From NCBI RefSeq assembly GCF_001279525.1, contig NZ_LGDY01000164.1:62001-126000 (forward strand): a DNA stretch of 64,000 nt. Reading direction: 5' to 3'. Positions 33,397 through 40,749 of this stretch are shown here, piece after piece. Under the pieces are notes generated by a model that saw only the letters and a program-made list of their open reading frames with translations, was not told the DNA's origin and made no database searches. A program made the position numbers and the translations under genes. This DNA comes from Nocardia sp. NRRL S-836. GTDB lineage: Bacteria > Actinomycetota > Actinomycetes > Mycobacteriales > Pseudonocardiaceae. How positions within the stretch are numbered: the stretch's first letter is position 1; each line of letters opens with the position of its first letter.

Positions 33397-33453
33397 CCTG
33401 GGAGGGGATGTCAACCGGGCACGCTTTTCGCCCGGTTGACATCCCCTCCCAGG
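33397..33453. repeat. Perfect 24-bp inverted repeat with 9-nt loop
   Basis: Arms 33397-33420 and 33430-33453 are exact reverse complements; the loop is ACGCTTTTC. The arms contain GGGAGGGGATGTCAACCGGG. It sits between convergent genes, so a bidirectional terminator is the simple reading. The stem is unusually long and flawless for that role, and a REP- or MITE-like repeat is also possible. Confidence 0.85.
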
Positions 33454-33594
33454 TCTGGCTCGCTCTGTGAGAGCTAGGCGGGGCAGCCGCCCACCGCAAC
33501 GCAACCACACAACCCAACCGGCAGCCGCCCAACACAAACAGGCGTGCCATCAACCCGCTCACCGCGCTGGGGGCTTCTTTGGGAGTGTCGGGGT

Positions 33595-33611
33595 CTGGGG
33601 CAGAGCCCCAG
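33595..33611 (-). terminator. Short hairpin downstream of the 170-residue ORF
   Basis: CTGGGGC and GCCCCAG form a 7-bp stem around AGA, 27 bp beyond the stop of the minus-strand gene at 33638. Confidence 0.45.
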
Positions 33612-33637
33612 GAACGCCCGAGCCGCGTCGAAGATCC

Positions 33638-34150
33638 TCACCTCAACCAAGCCCGCTCATCCACCAACTTCGTCGGCTCCCCCAGGAACACCCCGACATC
33701 ACGCACCCCGTAAGCCACGTTCACCGTGACCAACGAGTACCGCCACTGACTCCCACAGGCGCAGCCGGCATACCGGTGGTTGATCTGCCACCGAACCCAC
33801 TCCCCGGCCCGAATCCGCACCGCCGTCGGCCGCCGACGCCGCCGTGGCGCGTAGTGCTTGTCGTCGTCGACGAACACCCGCAGCCGCCCGTCCTGCTCCT
33901 TCAACGACAGGTCGCCCACCGTCCACCGGTTCGCGTCCCAGAAGTCGGCTCGAACCGATCCCCACTCCGGTGCGAACCCGTTCTCCTCCCGCAGCCGCAC
34001 CTCGGTCACGCCGGGACCGGTGCCGCCCAACGGGAACCCGACCGGAGCCGAGTTCCGCACCGCAGCCTCGTTCCCGCCGCGGGACGACTTCGTCCACGAC
34101 GTCCGCACGACCTGCACCACCGCGTCCACACCCGTGATGCAAACAAACAA
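33638..34150 (-). CDS. Hypothetical protein, 170 residues
   Basis: An unrecognised protein with good third-position G/C usage. It contains a beta-rich middle (TEVRLREENGFAPEWGSVRADFWD, WTVGDLSLKEQDGRLRVFVDDD), a basic patch APRRRRRPT and an aromatic C-terminal half (EWVRWQINHRYAGCACGSQWRYSLVTVNVAYG) with a CAC pair that could bind metal or form a disulfide. No signal peptide is evident from the ATG at 34150. The start lies 4 bp beyond the sensor kinase stop on the same strand, so it may be the third gene of the two-component operon. Confidence 0.6.
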   Translation of the reverse strand: MFVCITGVDAVVQVVRTSWTKSSRGGNEAAVRNSAPVGFPLGGTGPGVTEVRLREENGFAPEWGSVRADFWDANRWTVGDLSLKEQDGRLRVFVDDDKHYAPRRRRRPTAVRIRAGEWVRWQINHRYAGCACGSQWRYSLVTVNVAYGVRDVGVFLGEPTKLVDERAWLR

Positions 34151-34154
34151 CCGC

Positions 34155-35432
34155 TCAGCCCGGCGACTGGTTTTCCCCCGCCTCCGCCCGCGGCAACACC
34201 ACGCGGAACACCGCCCCGCCCACCGACGGTTCGCACGTCAACTCCCCGCCATGCGCCCGCACAACCCCCCGAGCGATCGCCAGCCCGAGCCCCGACCCCC
34301 CGGACCGCCGGTCCCGCGCGTCGTCCAGCCGCACCAACCGGTCGAAGATCCGCTCCCGCTCCGCCTCCGGCACCCCGGGCCCGTTGTCGGCCACCGTGAA
34401 CCCGGTCAGGTCGACCCGGATCCGCACCGTCCCCTGTGGACCGGTGGCCTGGCGCGCGTTGTCGACGAGGTTCGCCAGCACCTGCGCGAGCCGCTGCCCG
34501 TCGCCGACCACGAGGACCGGTACGCCCTCGGCCGCGATGTCGAAGTCCGGTGCCACGAAACGGGTGCGTGCCACCTCGGCTTCGGCCAGCGCCAGCAGGT
34601 CCACCTGCTCGCGTTGCATCTCGTAGCCGGCGTCGAGCTGGGCCAGTGCCAGCAGGTCGTCCACCAGCCGGCCGGCCCGGCGGGCCTCGCGGACCAGCAG
34701 GAACGACATCTGGTCGCGGTCGGGTGAGTCGACGGGAGCCTGCACCAGGGCCTCGGCCACCGCCTGCACGCCGGTGATCGGCGTGCGGAGCTCGTGGGCG
34801 GCGTCCGCGACGAAGCGGCGGGTGCGCAGTTCGGAGCCTTCCAGCGAGTCGAGCATGCCGTCGAACGCGGCTGCCGTGCGGCCCAGTTCGGTGTCCGTGC
34901 GCGACGGGTTCAGGCGGCCGCCGCGGTGGCCGGCGGCGATCGCCTGGGCCAGCGAGGTCATCGCGTCCAACGGCGCCAGGGCGCGGCGCACCACGAAGAA
35001 CAGCACCGCGCCGACCAGCACCACGGCGCCAAGACCCAGCAGCAGCAACAACTTCCGCAGCCGTCCCTGCGCGGCCGAGATGGCGCCGTAGTCGGCGTCG
35101 ACGGTCACCCGCACGCCCTGCACGACCTTCTCGCGGCGGCCAGGGGAGGGTTCGTCGGGGGTTTCGCCGAACTCGCGGCCGTCGGGCAGGCGCAGTTTGA
35201 CGCGCATGTTGTTGCGCGACAGCTCCTTCGCGATCTGCTTGGGCTGGCGGCCGGCGCGGAGCATCTGCACTGCGCGGTTCTCGGTCTCCAGGGCGACCGT
35301 GCCGAGGTCCTTCGTGGACTGTTGCGCGAACGTGCGGTCGACCGAGATCACCAGCGCGACCATCACGACGATCAGCACCAGCAGCACCGACACGGCCACG
35401 CGGCGGCGCAACGACACCGTGCGGAGGTTCAT
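34155..35432 (-). CDS. Two-component sensor histidine kinase
   Basis: A 425-residue membrane kinase. TM1 is at about residues 10-32 (RVAVSVLLVLIVVMVALVISVD), an extracytoplasmic loop of about 100 residues follows, and TM2 is near 125-148 (LLLLLGLGAVVLVGAVLFFVV). Then come HAMP (RRALAPLDAMTSLAQAI), HisKA with the phosphorylated histidine in FVADAAHELRTPITG, the N box LANLVDNARQA, G1 VADNGPGVP and G2 SGGSGLGLAIA. The set is complete and active by motif. The start ATG at 35432 overlaps the regulator stop. The loop is charged, with no known sensor fold. The target is probably the divergent secreted-protein gene at 36178. Confidence 0.93.
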   Translation of the reverse strand: MNLRTVSLRRRVAVSVLLVLIVVMVALVISVDRTFAQQSTKDLGTVALETENRAVQMLRAGRQPKQIAKELSRNNMRVKLRLPDGREFGETPDEPSPGRREKVVQGVRVTVDADYGAISAAQGRLRKLLLLLGLGAVVLVGAVLFFVVRRALAPLDAMTSLAQAIAAGHRGGRLNPSRTDTELGRTAAAFDGMLDSLEGSELRTRRFVADAAHELRTPITGVQAVAEALVQAPVDSPDRDQMSFLLVREARRAGRLVDDLLALAQLDAGYEMQREQVDLLALAEAEVARTRFVAPDFDIAAEGVPVLVVGDGQRLAQVLANLVDNARQATGPQGTVRIRVDLTGFTVADNGPGVPEAERERIFDRLVRLDDARDRRSGGSGLGLAIARGVVRAHGGELTCEPSVGGAVFRVVLPRAEAGENQSPG

Positions 35433-36097
35433 TCCTCGGCCCGCAGCACGTACCCGAGTCCACGCACGGTGTGCACGAGCCGCGGGCCGTGTTCTTCGAG
35501 TTTGCGGCGCACGGCGCTGACGTGCACCTCGACCAGGTTCGGGTCGTAGTCCTCGTAGCCCCACACGGCGGTCAGGATCTGCGTCTTCGACACGACCCGG
35601 CCGCGCTGGGCGGCGAGGTAGACGAGCAGGCGGAGCTCGGTCGCGGTCAGCTCGATGGGCTGGTCCGCGCGCATCACGACGCCGGCGTCGGCGTCCACGA
35701 CGAGGTCGCCGACCTGCACCGTCGACGGGGTCCGGCCCAGCCGCCGCAGCACGGCGGAGACCCGCGCGACCAGCTCGGCCAGCACGAACGGTTTGCCCAC
35801 GTAGTCGTCGGCGCCGCCGGACAGGCCGCGCAGGCGGTCCGGTACGCCGTCGCGCGCGGTCAGCATCACCACTCCCGCGCCGGACGCGCGCCGGATCACC
35901 TCCAGCAGCTGGAAGCCGTCGCGGCCGGGCAGCATCACGTCCAGCACCACGAGGTCGGGGCGGAAGCGGCCTAGGTCCGCCTCCAGCTGACGCCCGTCCA
36001 GGCGGTGCTGCACCTCGTAGCCCGACTCGCGCAACGCGGACGAGACAGCGGCGCCGATCGCCTCGGCGTCCTCGATCACCAACACCCTGGCGGACAC
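35429..36097 (-). CDS. OmpR-family response regulator
   Basis: A 222-residue regulator. The receiver domain has the acidic pocket VLVIEDAE, the phosphorylated Asp in LVVLDVMLPGRDGF and the Lys in DDYVGKPF. The C-terminal winged helix (about 125-222) has ELTATELRLLVYLAAQRGRVVSKTQILTAVWG and LVEVHVSAVRRKLEEHGPRLVHTVRGLGYVL. GTG at 36097 abuts GGGGAG, an unusually close spacing. It is first in the operon with the kinase and divergent from the 36178 gene, whose promoter region has paired TTCAG half-sites. Confidence 0.93.
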   Translation of the reverse strand: MSARVLVIEDAEAIGAAVSSALRESGYEVQHRLDGRQLEADLGRFRPDLVVLDVMLPGRDGFQLLEVIRRASGAGVVMLTARDGVPDRLRGLSGGADDYVGKPFVLAELVARVSAVLRRLGRTPSTVQVGDLVVDADAGVVMRADQPIELTATELRLLVYLAAQRGRVVSKTQILTAVWGYEDYDPNLVEVHVSAVRRKLEEHGPRLVHTVRGLGYVLRAEE

Positions 36098-36138
36098 CTC
36101 CCCATTCTGCTGATCAGTCGTGAAGTCGGCGACTCACC

Positions 36139-36154
36139 TTCAGCTCAGATTCAG
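36139..36154 (+). promoter_or_regulatory. Tandem TTCAG half-sites, probable response-regulator box
   Basis: TTCAG at 36139-36143 repeats at 36150-36154, an 11-bp period that places both on the same DNA face. This is the usual arrangement for OmpR-type dimers. It lies 24-39 bp before the secreted-protein ATG and about 45-60 bp before the regulator's own start. Confidence 0.5.
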
Positions 36155-36177
36155 GCTCCGGGCGCACGCTGGGGACC

Positions 36178-36753
36178 ATGTCGAAGAAATCAGCGTGGGC
36201 CGGCGCCATCGTCGCGGCCGCCGGGCTCACCGTCGGCGGCATCGCGGTCGCCGCGGCGGCCGACAACCCCGACGGCCCGCCCGTGGCAGCGTTCGCGGAG
36301 CACCACCCCGGTCCCGGCAAGGGTCCGGGCCGCCCCGACAAGGTGGGCAAGCTCAAGGACAGCACGCTCGTGGTCGGCCGGGTCAAGGCGGTCGAGACGG
36401 GCAAGCTCACGATCACCAAGGACGACGGCAGCGAGGTGTCGCTGTCCACCGACGGCAACACGAAGCTGCGCGGCGGCGACCTCGCCGGTCTGAAGACCGA
36501 CCAGCGGGTCACCGTCCGGGTCAAGGACGGCAAGGCGCTCACCGTGGCGCTCGCCAAGGCCCACGCGCAGGGCACGATCAAGGACGTCAACGGCAACAAC
36601 GCCACGTTGATCCAGGTGGACGGCCTGCAGACGCCGCTCGACCTGTCCGCGGTCAGCGAGAAGCCGAAGAACGGGGACCTGGTCGCGGTGACCGGTTCGG
36701 TGTCGGACGGCAAGACCGTCAAGGTCGACCAGCTGCGTCAGCTGCCGAAGTAA
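36178..36753 (+). CDS. Secreted DUF5666-like OB-fold protein
   Basis: A 191-residue exported protein. A signal peptide covers about residues 1-27 (AWAGAIVAAAGLTVGGIAVAAAA), followed by a Gly/Pro-rich spacer. Then come two short beta-domains, each with a GxVKxVxxGxLTI-type pattern (VGRVKAVETGKLTITKDDGS; QGTIKDVNGNNATLIQVDG). This resembles DUF5666-type domains of unknown function. Its position and the TTCAG repeats suggest control by the divergent two-component system. Third-position bias and the ATG at 36178 are clear. Confidence 0.78.
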   Translation: MSKKSAWAGAIVAAAGLTVGGIAVAAAADNPDGPPVAAFAEHHPGPGKGPGRPDKVGKLKDSTLVVGRVKAVETGKLTITKDDGSEVSLSTDGNTKLRGGDLAGLKTDQRVTVRVKDGKALTVALAKAHAQGTIKDVNGNNATLIQVDGLQTPLDLSAVSEKPKNGDLVAVTGSVSDGKTVKVDQLRQLPK

Positions 36754-36796
36754 ACCTGGGCTCCACGCGGGCCGCCGCGTCTGCGAACATCGCAGT

Positions 36797-37258
36797 GTGG
36801 CGGTTCCGCGAAGCCCGGACAGATGGGTGTTCATCCTGCTGGTCGTCGGACTGGTGGGCATCGGTGTCGCGGTCGCCCTGCTGGTGCCGACGAGGGTCCT
36901 GGGCGCCCCCGAGCCACCCAGACGGGTGACCGCGACCGTTGTCGAGAGCGGCTCCTGCGGCCAGGGCACGGACACCGTCGAGTGGGATGCCGACGGTCAG
37001 AAGAAGCAGGCCAAGCTCGACGGGTGCGGCCACCGGAAAGGCGAGACGGTCGAGGTCGTGGTGCCGGCGGACGGCAACGGCGACATGGTCCAGTCCGCCG
37101 CGTCCGTCCCGGCCGGTCTGCCCGTCTCCGGCCGCCTCACCGCGCTGCTGCTGTGCCTGGCAGCGCTGGCGGGCGGCTTCTACGCGTTCCTCTTCCGCTA
37201 CGCGCCGCTGCGCGCACCGGCCGTGCTGCCTACTCCCCGGCCGGGGTCACCTTCTTGA
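36797..37258 (+). CDS. Hypothetical protein with two membrane segments
   Basis: A 153-residue protein with TM1 at about residues 10-31 (WVFILLVVGLVGIGVAVALLVP) and TM2 near 112-135 (LTALLLCLAALAGGFYAFLFRY). The loop between them has two cysteines (GSCGQG, DGCGHR) that could form a disulfide outside the cell. I recognise no family. The start is a GTG. Its 3' end overlaps the convergent potassium-channel gene by 29 bp. Confidence 0.65.
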   Translation: MAVPRSPDRWVFILLVVGLVGIGVAVALLVPTRVLGAPEPPRRVTATVVESGSCGQGTDTVEWDADGQKKQAKLDGCGHRKGETVEVVVPADGNGDMVQSAASVPAGLPVSGRLTALLLCLAALAGGFYAFLFRYAPLRAPAVLPTPRPGSPS

Positions 37259-38270
37259 CGTAGAGCAGCCGGTCGCCCGGCTCGATCGCGTCCGCCTCCG
37301 GTGCGTCGACGCGGAACAGCTTCCCGCCTCGCACCACGCCCAGCACTATGTCCGACAGGTGCCGCGGCGACCCGCCCACCTCGCCCGGTTCGACGTCGCG
37401 TTCGGCGATCGCGAGGCCCGCGTCCGGCGTGAGCAGGTCCTCGACCATCGCGACCACGGTCGGCGTCGCGGTGGCCATGCCCAGCAGGCGGCCCGCCGTC
37501 TCCGACGACACGACGACCGAGTCGGCGCCGGACTGCTTGAGCAGGTGCTCGTTCTCGCGTTCCCGCACGGACGCCACGATCTGCGCCTTGGGGGCCAGCT
37601 CACGGGCGGTGAGCGTGATCAGCACCGCCGTGTCGTCCCGGTTCGGGGCAACGACGATCGCGCGCGCACGGGCCGCACCGGCGACCCTCAGCACGTCGTT
37701 GCGCGTACCGGAACCATGCACGGTCACGAGCCCGATGGCGGACGCGGCGTCGAGCGACTCCTGAACGGTGTCGACGACGACGATCGAACCGGGCTCGACA
37801 CCGTCACCGAGCAGCGCCGCGACCGCGGAACGCCCCTTCGTGCCGTAACCGACGACCACGACGTGGTCCCGCACGACCCGCCTCCACTTCTGAATGCGCA
37901 ACGCCTGACGGGAGCGCTCGGTGAGAACTTCGAGTGTCGTGCCGACCAGCACGATCAGGAACAGCACCCGCAACGGCGTGATCACCAGGACGTTGACCAG
38001 CCGCGCCGACGACGACGCGGGCGTGATGTCGCCGTAGCCGGTCGTCGAGAGGGACACCGTCGCGTAGTAGAACGAGTCGAGCAGCGAGACGCCGTCCTCG
38101 TTCACGTCACGGTAGCCGTCGCGGTCCAGGTACACGATCAGCACCGCGAGCAGCAGCGCCGCCATCGCGCCGATCACGCGCTTGAGGATCGCCCTGACCG
38201 GGCTCTGCACCTGGTCCGGCATCCTGATCACGCCGACGAGCGAGTGCGACGCTTCGTCAGACAGGCTCAT
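37230..38270 (-). CDS. Two-TM potassium channel with RCK domain
   Basis: A 346-residue channel subunit. TM1 is MAALLLAVLIVYLD, the pore helix and filter are SFYYATVSLSTTGYGDITPA (TTGYGD selectivity filter), and TM2 is PLRVLFLIVLVGTTLEVL. Then comes an RCK/TrkA-N domain starting HVVVVGYGTKGRSAVAALL, with the acidic residue of the nucleotide site in SIVVVDTV. An RCK-C domain ends the protein (DIVLGVVRGGKLFRVDAPEADAIEPGDRLLYV). This matches Kch/MthK-like tetrameric channels gated by ligand binding to the RCK ring. ATG at 38270 overlaps the M20 peptidase stop. Confidence 0.92.
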   Translation of the reverse strand: MSLSDEASHSLVGVIRMPDQVQSPVRAILKRVIGAMAALLLAVLIVYLDRDGYRDVNEDGVSLLDSFYYATVSLSTTGYGDITPASSSARLVNVLVITPLRVLFLIVLVGTTLEVLTERSRQALRIQKWRRVVRDHVVVVGYGTKGRSAVAALLGDGVEPGSIVVVDTVQESLDAASAIGLVTVHGSGTRNDVLRVAGAARARAIVVAPNRDDTAVLITLTARELAPKAQIVASVRERENEHLLKQSGADSVVVSSETAGRLLGMATATPTVVAMVEDLLTPDAGLAIAERDVEPGEVGGSPRHLSDIVLGVVRGGKLFRVDAPEADAIEPGDRLLYVKKVTPAGE

Positions 38271-39691
38271 CGGGTCAACCTCATCGCTACGTCTTCTCCG
38301 GCCAGCATCCGCCACAGGTGAGCCGCCGCTTCCGCGCCTTTGAGGAGCAAAGGCAGGACTACGCGCTCGTTCGGCGCGTGGACGCGATCATCCGGCAAGG
38401 TGGCGCCGAGGTACACCAGGGGGACTCCCAGCCACGCCTGCAGCACCGCCGCCGGTCCGGAACCACCGGCTCGCGCGAACCGGACGGGCTGGTCGAAGGC
38501 CAGTTCGAACGCCTTGCGGACGGCCTCGTTGGCCGGGTGGTCCGGGCTGATCGCGTACGGCGGCACGCCGGTGCCGCGGAAGCTCACCTCGGCCCTGATG
38601 CCCTCCGGCGTGTGCTTCGCGACGAACTCGCGCAGCTGGCCGGCGACGTTCTCCGGCAGCTGGTCGGGCACCAGCCGGAAGCTGAGCTTCGCGGTCGCGG
38701 ACGCCGGGATGATCGTCTTGAGGCCTGGTCCGGTGTAGCCGCCGGAGATGCCGTTGACCTCGGCGGTCGGGCGCACCCAGAGCCGTTCGAACGTGGTGTA
38801 GCCGGGCTCCCCGGCCAGGGCCTGCGCGCCGCCACCGTTGTGCGCCAGCCACTTCCGCTCGTCGAACGGCAGTGCCGCGTAGTCGGCGCGTTCCTGCTCG
38901 GACGGTTCACGCACGTCGTCGTAGAAGCCGGGCAGCTGGACGCGGCCGTGCTCGTCGTGCAGCGCCGCGACCAGCCGGGCGAGCGCCGTCGCCGGGTTGG
39001 GGATCGCGCCGCCCGCGCGGCCGGAATGGACGTCGTCGGTGCCGCCGAAGAACGTGATCTCGCCGCCGAGAACACCGCGCTGACCGGTGTTCACCGTCGG
39101 CGCGTCGCGTTCGTGCAGCGCGGTGTCGGTGAACACCACGAGATCACACCCGAGGTCGTCCCGGTGGTCTTCGAGCAGCTTTCGCAGGTGCGGGGAACCG
39201 GATTCCTCCTCGCCCTCGACGAACAGCTTCAGCGTGACGCTCGGCGCGTTCTGCCCGGTGGCGGACAGGTGCGCCTTCACCCCGAGCAGGTGCATCGCGA
39301 CCTGCCCCTTGTCGTCGCTCGCACCGCGCCCGTACAGCTCGTCGCCGCTGAGCACGGGCTCGAACGGCGGGTGCTGCCAGCGTTCGACGGGATCGACGGG
39401 CTGGACGTCGTGGTGGCCGTAGACGAGAACGGCCGGGGCACCGGGGTCCTCGGCGGGCCAGCACGCGTAGACCGCGGGCAACGCGGGCCCGTGGTCCCAG
39501 ACCTCGACCTCGGGCCAGCCGTCGGCGCGGAGCCGGTCAGCCAGCCACCGGGCGGATCGGTGCACGTCAGCGTGATGTGCCGGGTCGACGCCGATCGACG
39601 GGATGGTCAGCCACTCGCGGAGCCCGGAGACGAAGTCGTCGGCCAGCTCGGCGACCGCGGACCGCTCGGGATGATGAGAATCACCTGCCAC
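38267..39691 (-). CDS. M20 family dipeptidase
   Basis: A 474-residue cytosolic metallopeptidase of the M20/CNDP-dipeptidase group. Metal ligands are in VLVYGHHDVQPVDP, LYGRGASDDKGQ, FVEGEEESGSPH (catalytic and bridging Glu) and VFTDTALH. The lid domain, with GGTDDVHSGRAGGAIPNP, is intact. GTG at 39691 is chosen: TATTCT lies 8 nt upstream on the same strand (leaderless), and residues encoded further upstream are not family-like. It is translationally coupled to the channel gene. Confidence 0.9.
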   Translation of the reverse strand: MAGDSHHPERSAVAELADDFVSGLREWLTIPSIGVDPAHHADVHRSARWLADRLRADGWPEVEVWDHGPALPAVYACWPAEDPGAPAVLVYGHHDVQPVDPVERWQHPPFEPVLSGDELYGRGASDDKGQVAMHLLGVKAHLSATGQNAPSVTLKLFVEGEEESGSPHLRKLLEDHRDDLGCDLVVFTDTALHERDAPTVNTGQRGVLGGEITFFGGTDDVHSGRAGGAIPNPATALARLVAALHDEHGRVQLPGFYDDVREPSEQERADYAALPFDERKWLAHNGGGAQALAGEPGYTTFERLWVRPTAEVNGISGGYTGPGLKTIIPASATAKLSFRLVPDQLPENVAGQLREFVAKHTPEGIRAEVSFRGTGVPPYAISPDHPANEAVRKAFELAFDQPVRFARAGGSGPAAVLQAWLGVPLVYLGATLPDDRVHAPNERVVLPLLLKGAEAAAHLWRMLAGEDVAMRLTR

Positions 39692-39753
39692 GCCCGTGGA
39701 GAATAGGCCAGGCCGCACTCGCCTACGCGGCGTAGGCATGACAGGGTGACCGC

Positions 39754-40134
39754 ATGGAACCGAACCGTTCCCGAGCGCGATCGGCGTTGGCGCTCGCCGC
39801 ACTGCTCGGCCTGGCCGGGGCGACCCACTTCACCAGGCCGAAGTACTACGACGCGATCGTTCCGCGTGCGCTGCCCGGCACCCCGCGGCAGTGGACGTAC
39901 GCGTCGGGTGTGGCCGAGCTCGCCGTCGCGGCCGCTGTCGCCGCCCCGCGCACCCGCCGGTTCGGTGGTCTCGCCGCCGCGGCGCTGTTCGTCGCGGTCT
40001 TTCCGGCGAACGTGAAAATGGCTCTCGATTTCCGGGACAAATCACCCAAAGCCAAGGCAATTGCCTATGGGCGCCTGCCTCTGCAGATCCCTCTCGTCGC
40101 ATGGGCGTGGAAAGTGGCGAAGTCATCGCCGTGA
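39754..40134 (+). CDS. DoxX-like membrane protein
   Basis: A 126-residue protein with four hydrophobic segments and the DoxX-family look: ALALAALLGLAGATHFTRPKYYDAIVPRALPG, ASGVAELAVAAAVAAP and FVAVFPANVKMALDF. Members sit in the membrane, and a quinone- or thiol-redox link is suspected for some. ATG at 39754. Confidence 0.8.
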   Translation: MEPNRSRARSALALAALLGLAGATHFTRPKYYDAIVPRALPGTPRQWTYASGVAELAVAAAVAAPRTRRFGGLAAAALFVAVFPANVKMALDFRDKSPKAKAIAYGRLPLQIPLVAWAWKVAKSSP

Positions 40135-40209
40135 CCACACCCCGTGGTGATTAACGAGGTATCCGCAAACGCTGTCATTCACCGCGCGAGGAACTCTAGG
40201 ATGCGCCCT

Positions 40210-40749
40210 GTGCAAACGCTTCTACAACGCGCCGCGGCCGCGCTCGGCTGGGACGGGGTCGCCGTTCCGGACGTCGCCGTGCTCGGTCAGCAGGTGTCCG
40301 CGGTGGTGCGTTTGCTGCCCGAGGTCCACGAGTGGAGAACCCAGAACGGCTGGCCGCCGCGCGCGGACCCGTCGTGGTTCCGCTCCTGGTTCGAGCCGGC
40401 CGCGCACGACCGCCTGCCCGTCGCCGCCGTCGAGCTGGTCGGCGTGCTCGTGAGCGAGTCGACCACGGACCGGGCGCTCCAGTCGTGCGGCACGTTGCTG
40501 ACCCTCGCGCCGTGTGCGGTCATGTTGCCGCGGACCGGCGAGTCGCAGGCGTGGTCGTTCATCGAGCTCGACTACTACGGCATCGGTGTCGTGGTCGCGG
40601 ACGAGCACTCCGCCGACCTGATGGTGCCGCCGGAGGACCGGTCGCCGGAGTTCGGGCCGTCGCTGTTCGGCCGGTGGCTCCTCGAAGTGCTCTACGAACG
40701 CGTGCTGAAGGCCTCGCACGCTCCCGCGGGGACTAGCCCACAGTCCTGA
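40210..40749 (+). CDS. Hypothetical protein, 179 residues
   Basis: A soluble protein of no family I recognise. It begins MQTLLQRAAAALGWDGVAVPDVAVLGQQV and contains PVAAVELVGVLVSESTTDRALQSCGTLLTLAPCAVMLP and a C-terminal helix FGRWLLEVLYERVLKA. GTG at 40210 is preferred because TAGGAT (40197-40202) lies 7 nt upstream. ATG at 40201 overlaps that -10 element. The last 17 bp overlap the convergent adnB. Confidence 0.65.
   Translation: MQTLLQRAAAALGWDGVAVPDVAVLGQQVSAVVRLLPEVHEWRTQNGWPPRADPSWFRSWFEPAAHDRLPVAAVELVGVLVSESTTDRALQSCGTLLTLAPCAVMLPRTGESQAWSFIELDYYGIGVVVADEHSADLMVPPEDRSPEFGPSLFGRWLLEVLYERVLKASHAPAGTSPQS

Larger units (their letters stand above)
33106..33637. other. Gene-poor gap with two hairpins
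   Basis: There is no convincing gene in these 532 bp: open frames here lack third-position G/C bias and have odd, arginine-rich products. The stretch holds a perfect 24-bp hairpin and a 7-bp hairpin, listed separately. Composition is mixed, with an A/C-rich tract near 33490-33545. It could be the remains of a small mobile or interspersed element, but no terminal repeats or transposase fragment were seen. Confidence 0.5.

Noticed and set aside
33121..33477. 118-codon frame in the gap after the metallopeptidases
   Set aside because: It has poor third-position G/C, runs through the perfect hairpin, and has no family-like segments or ribosome-binding site.
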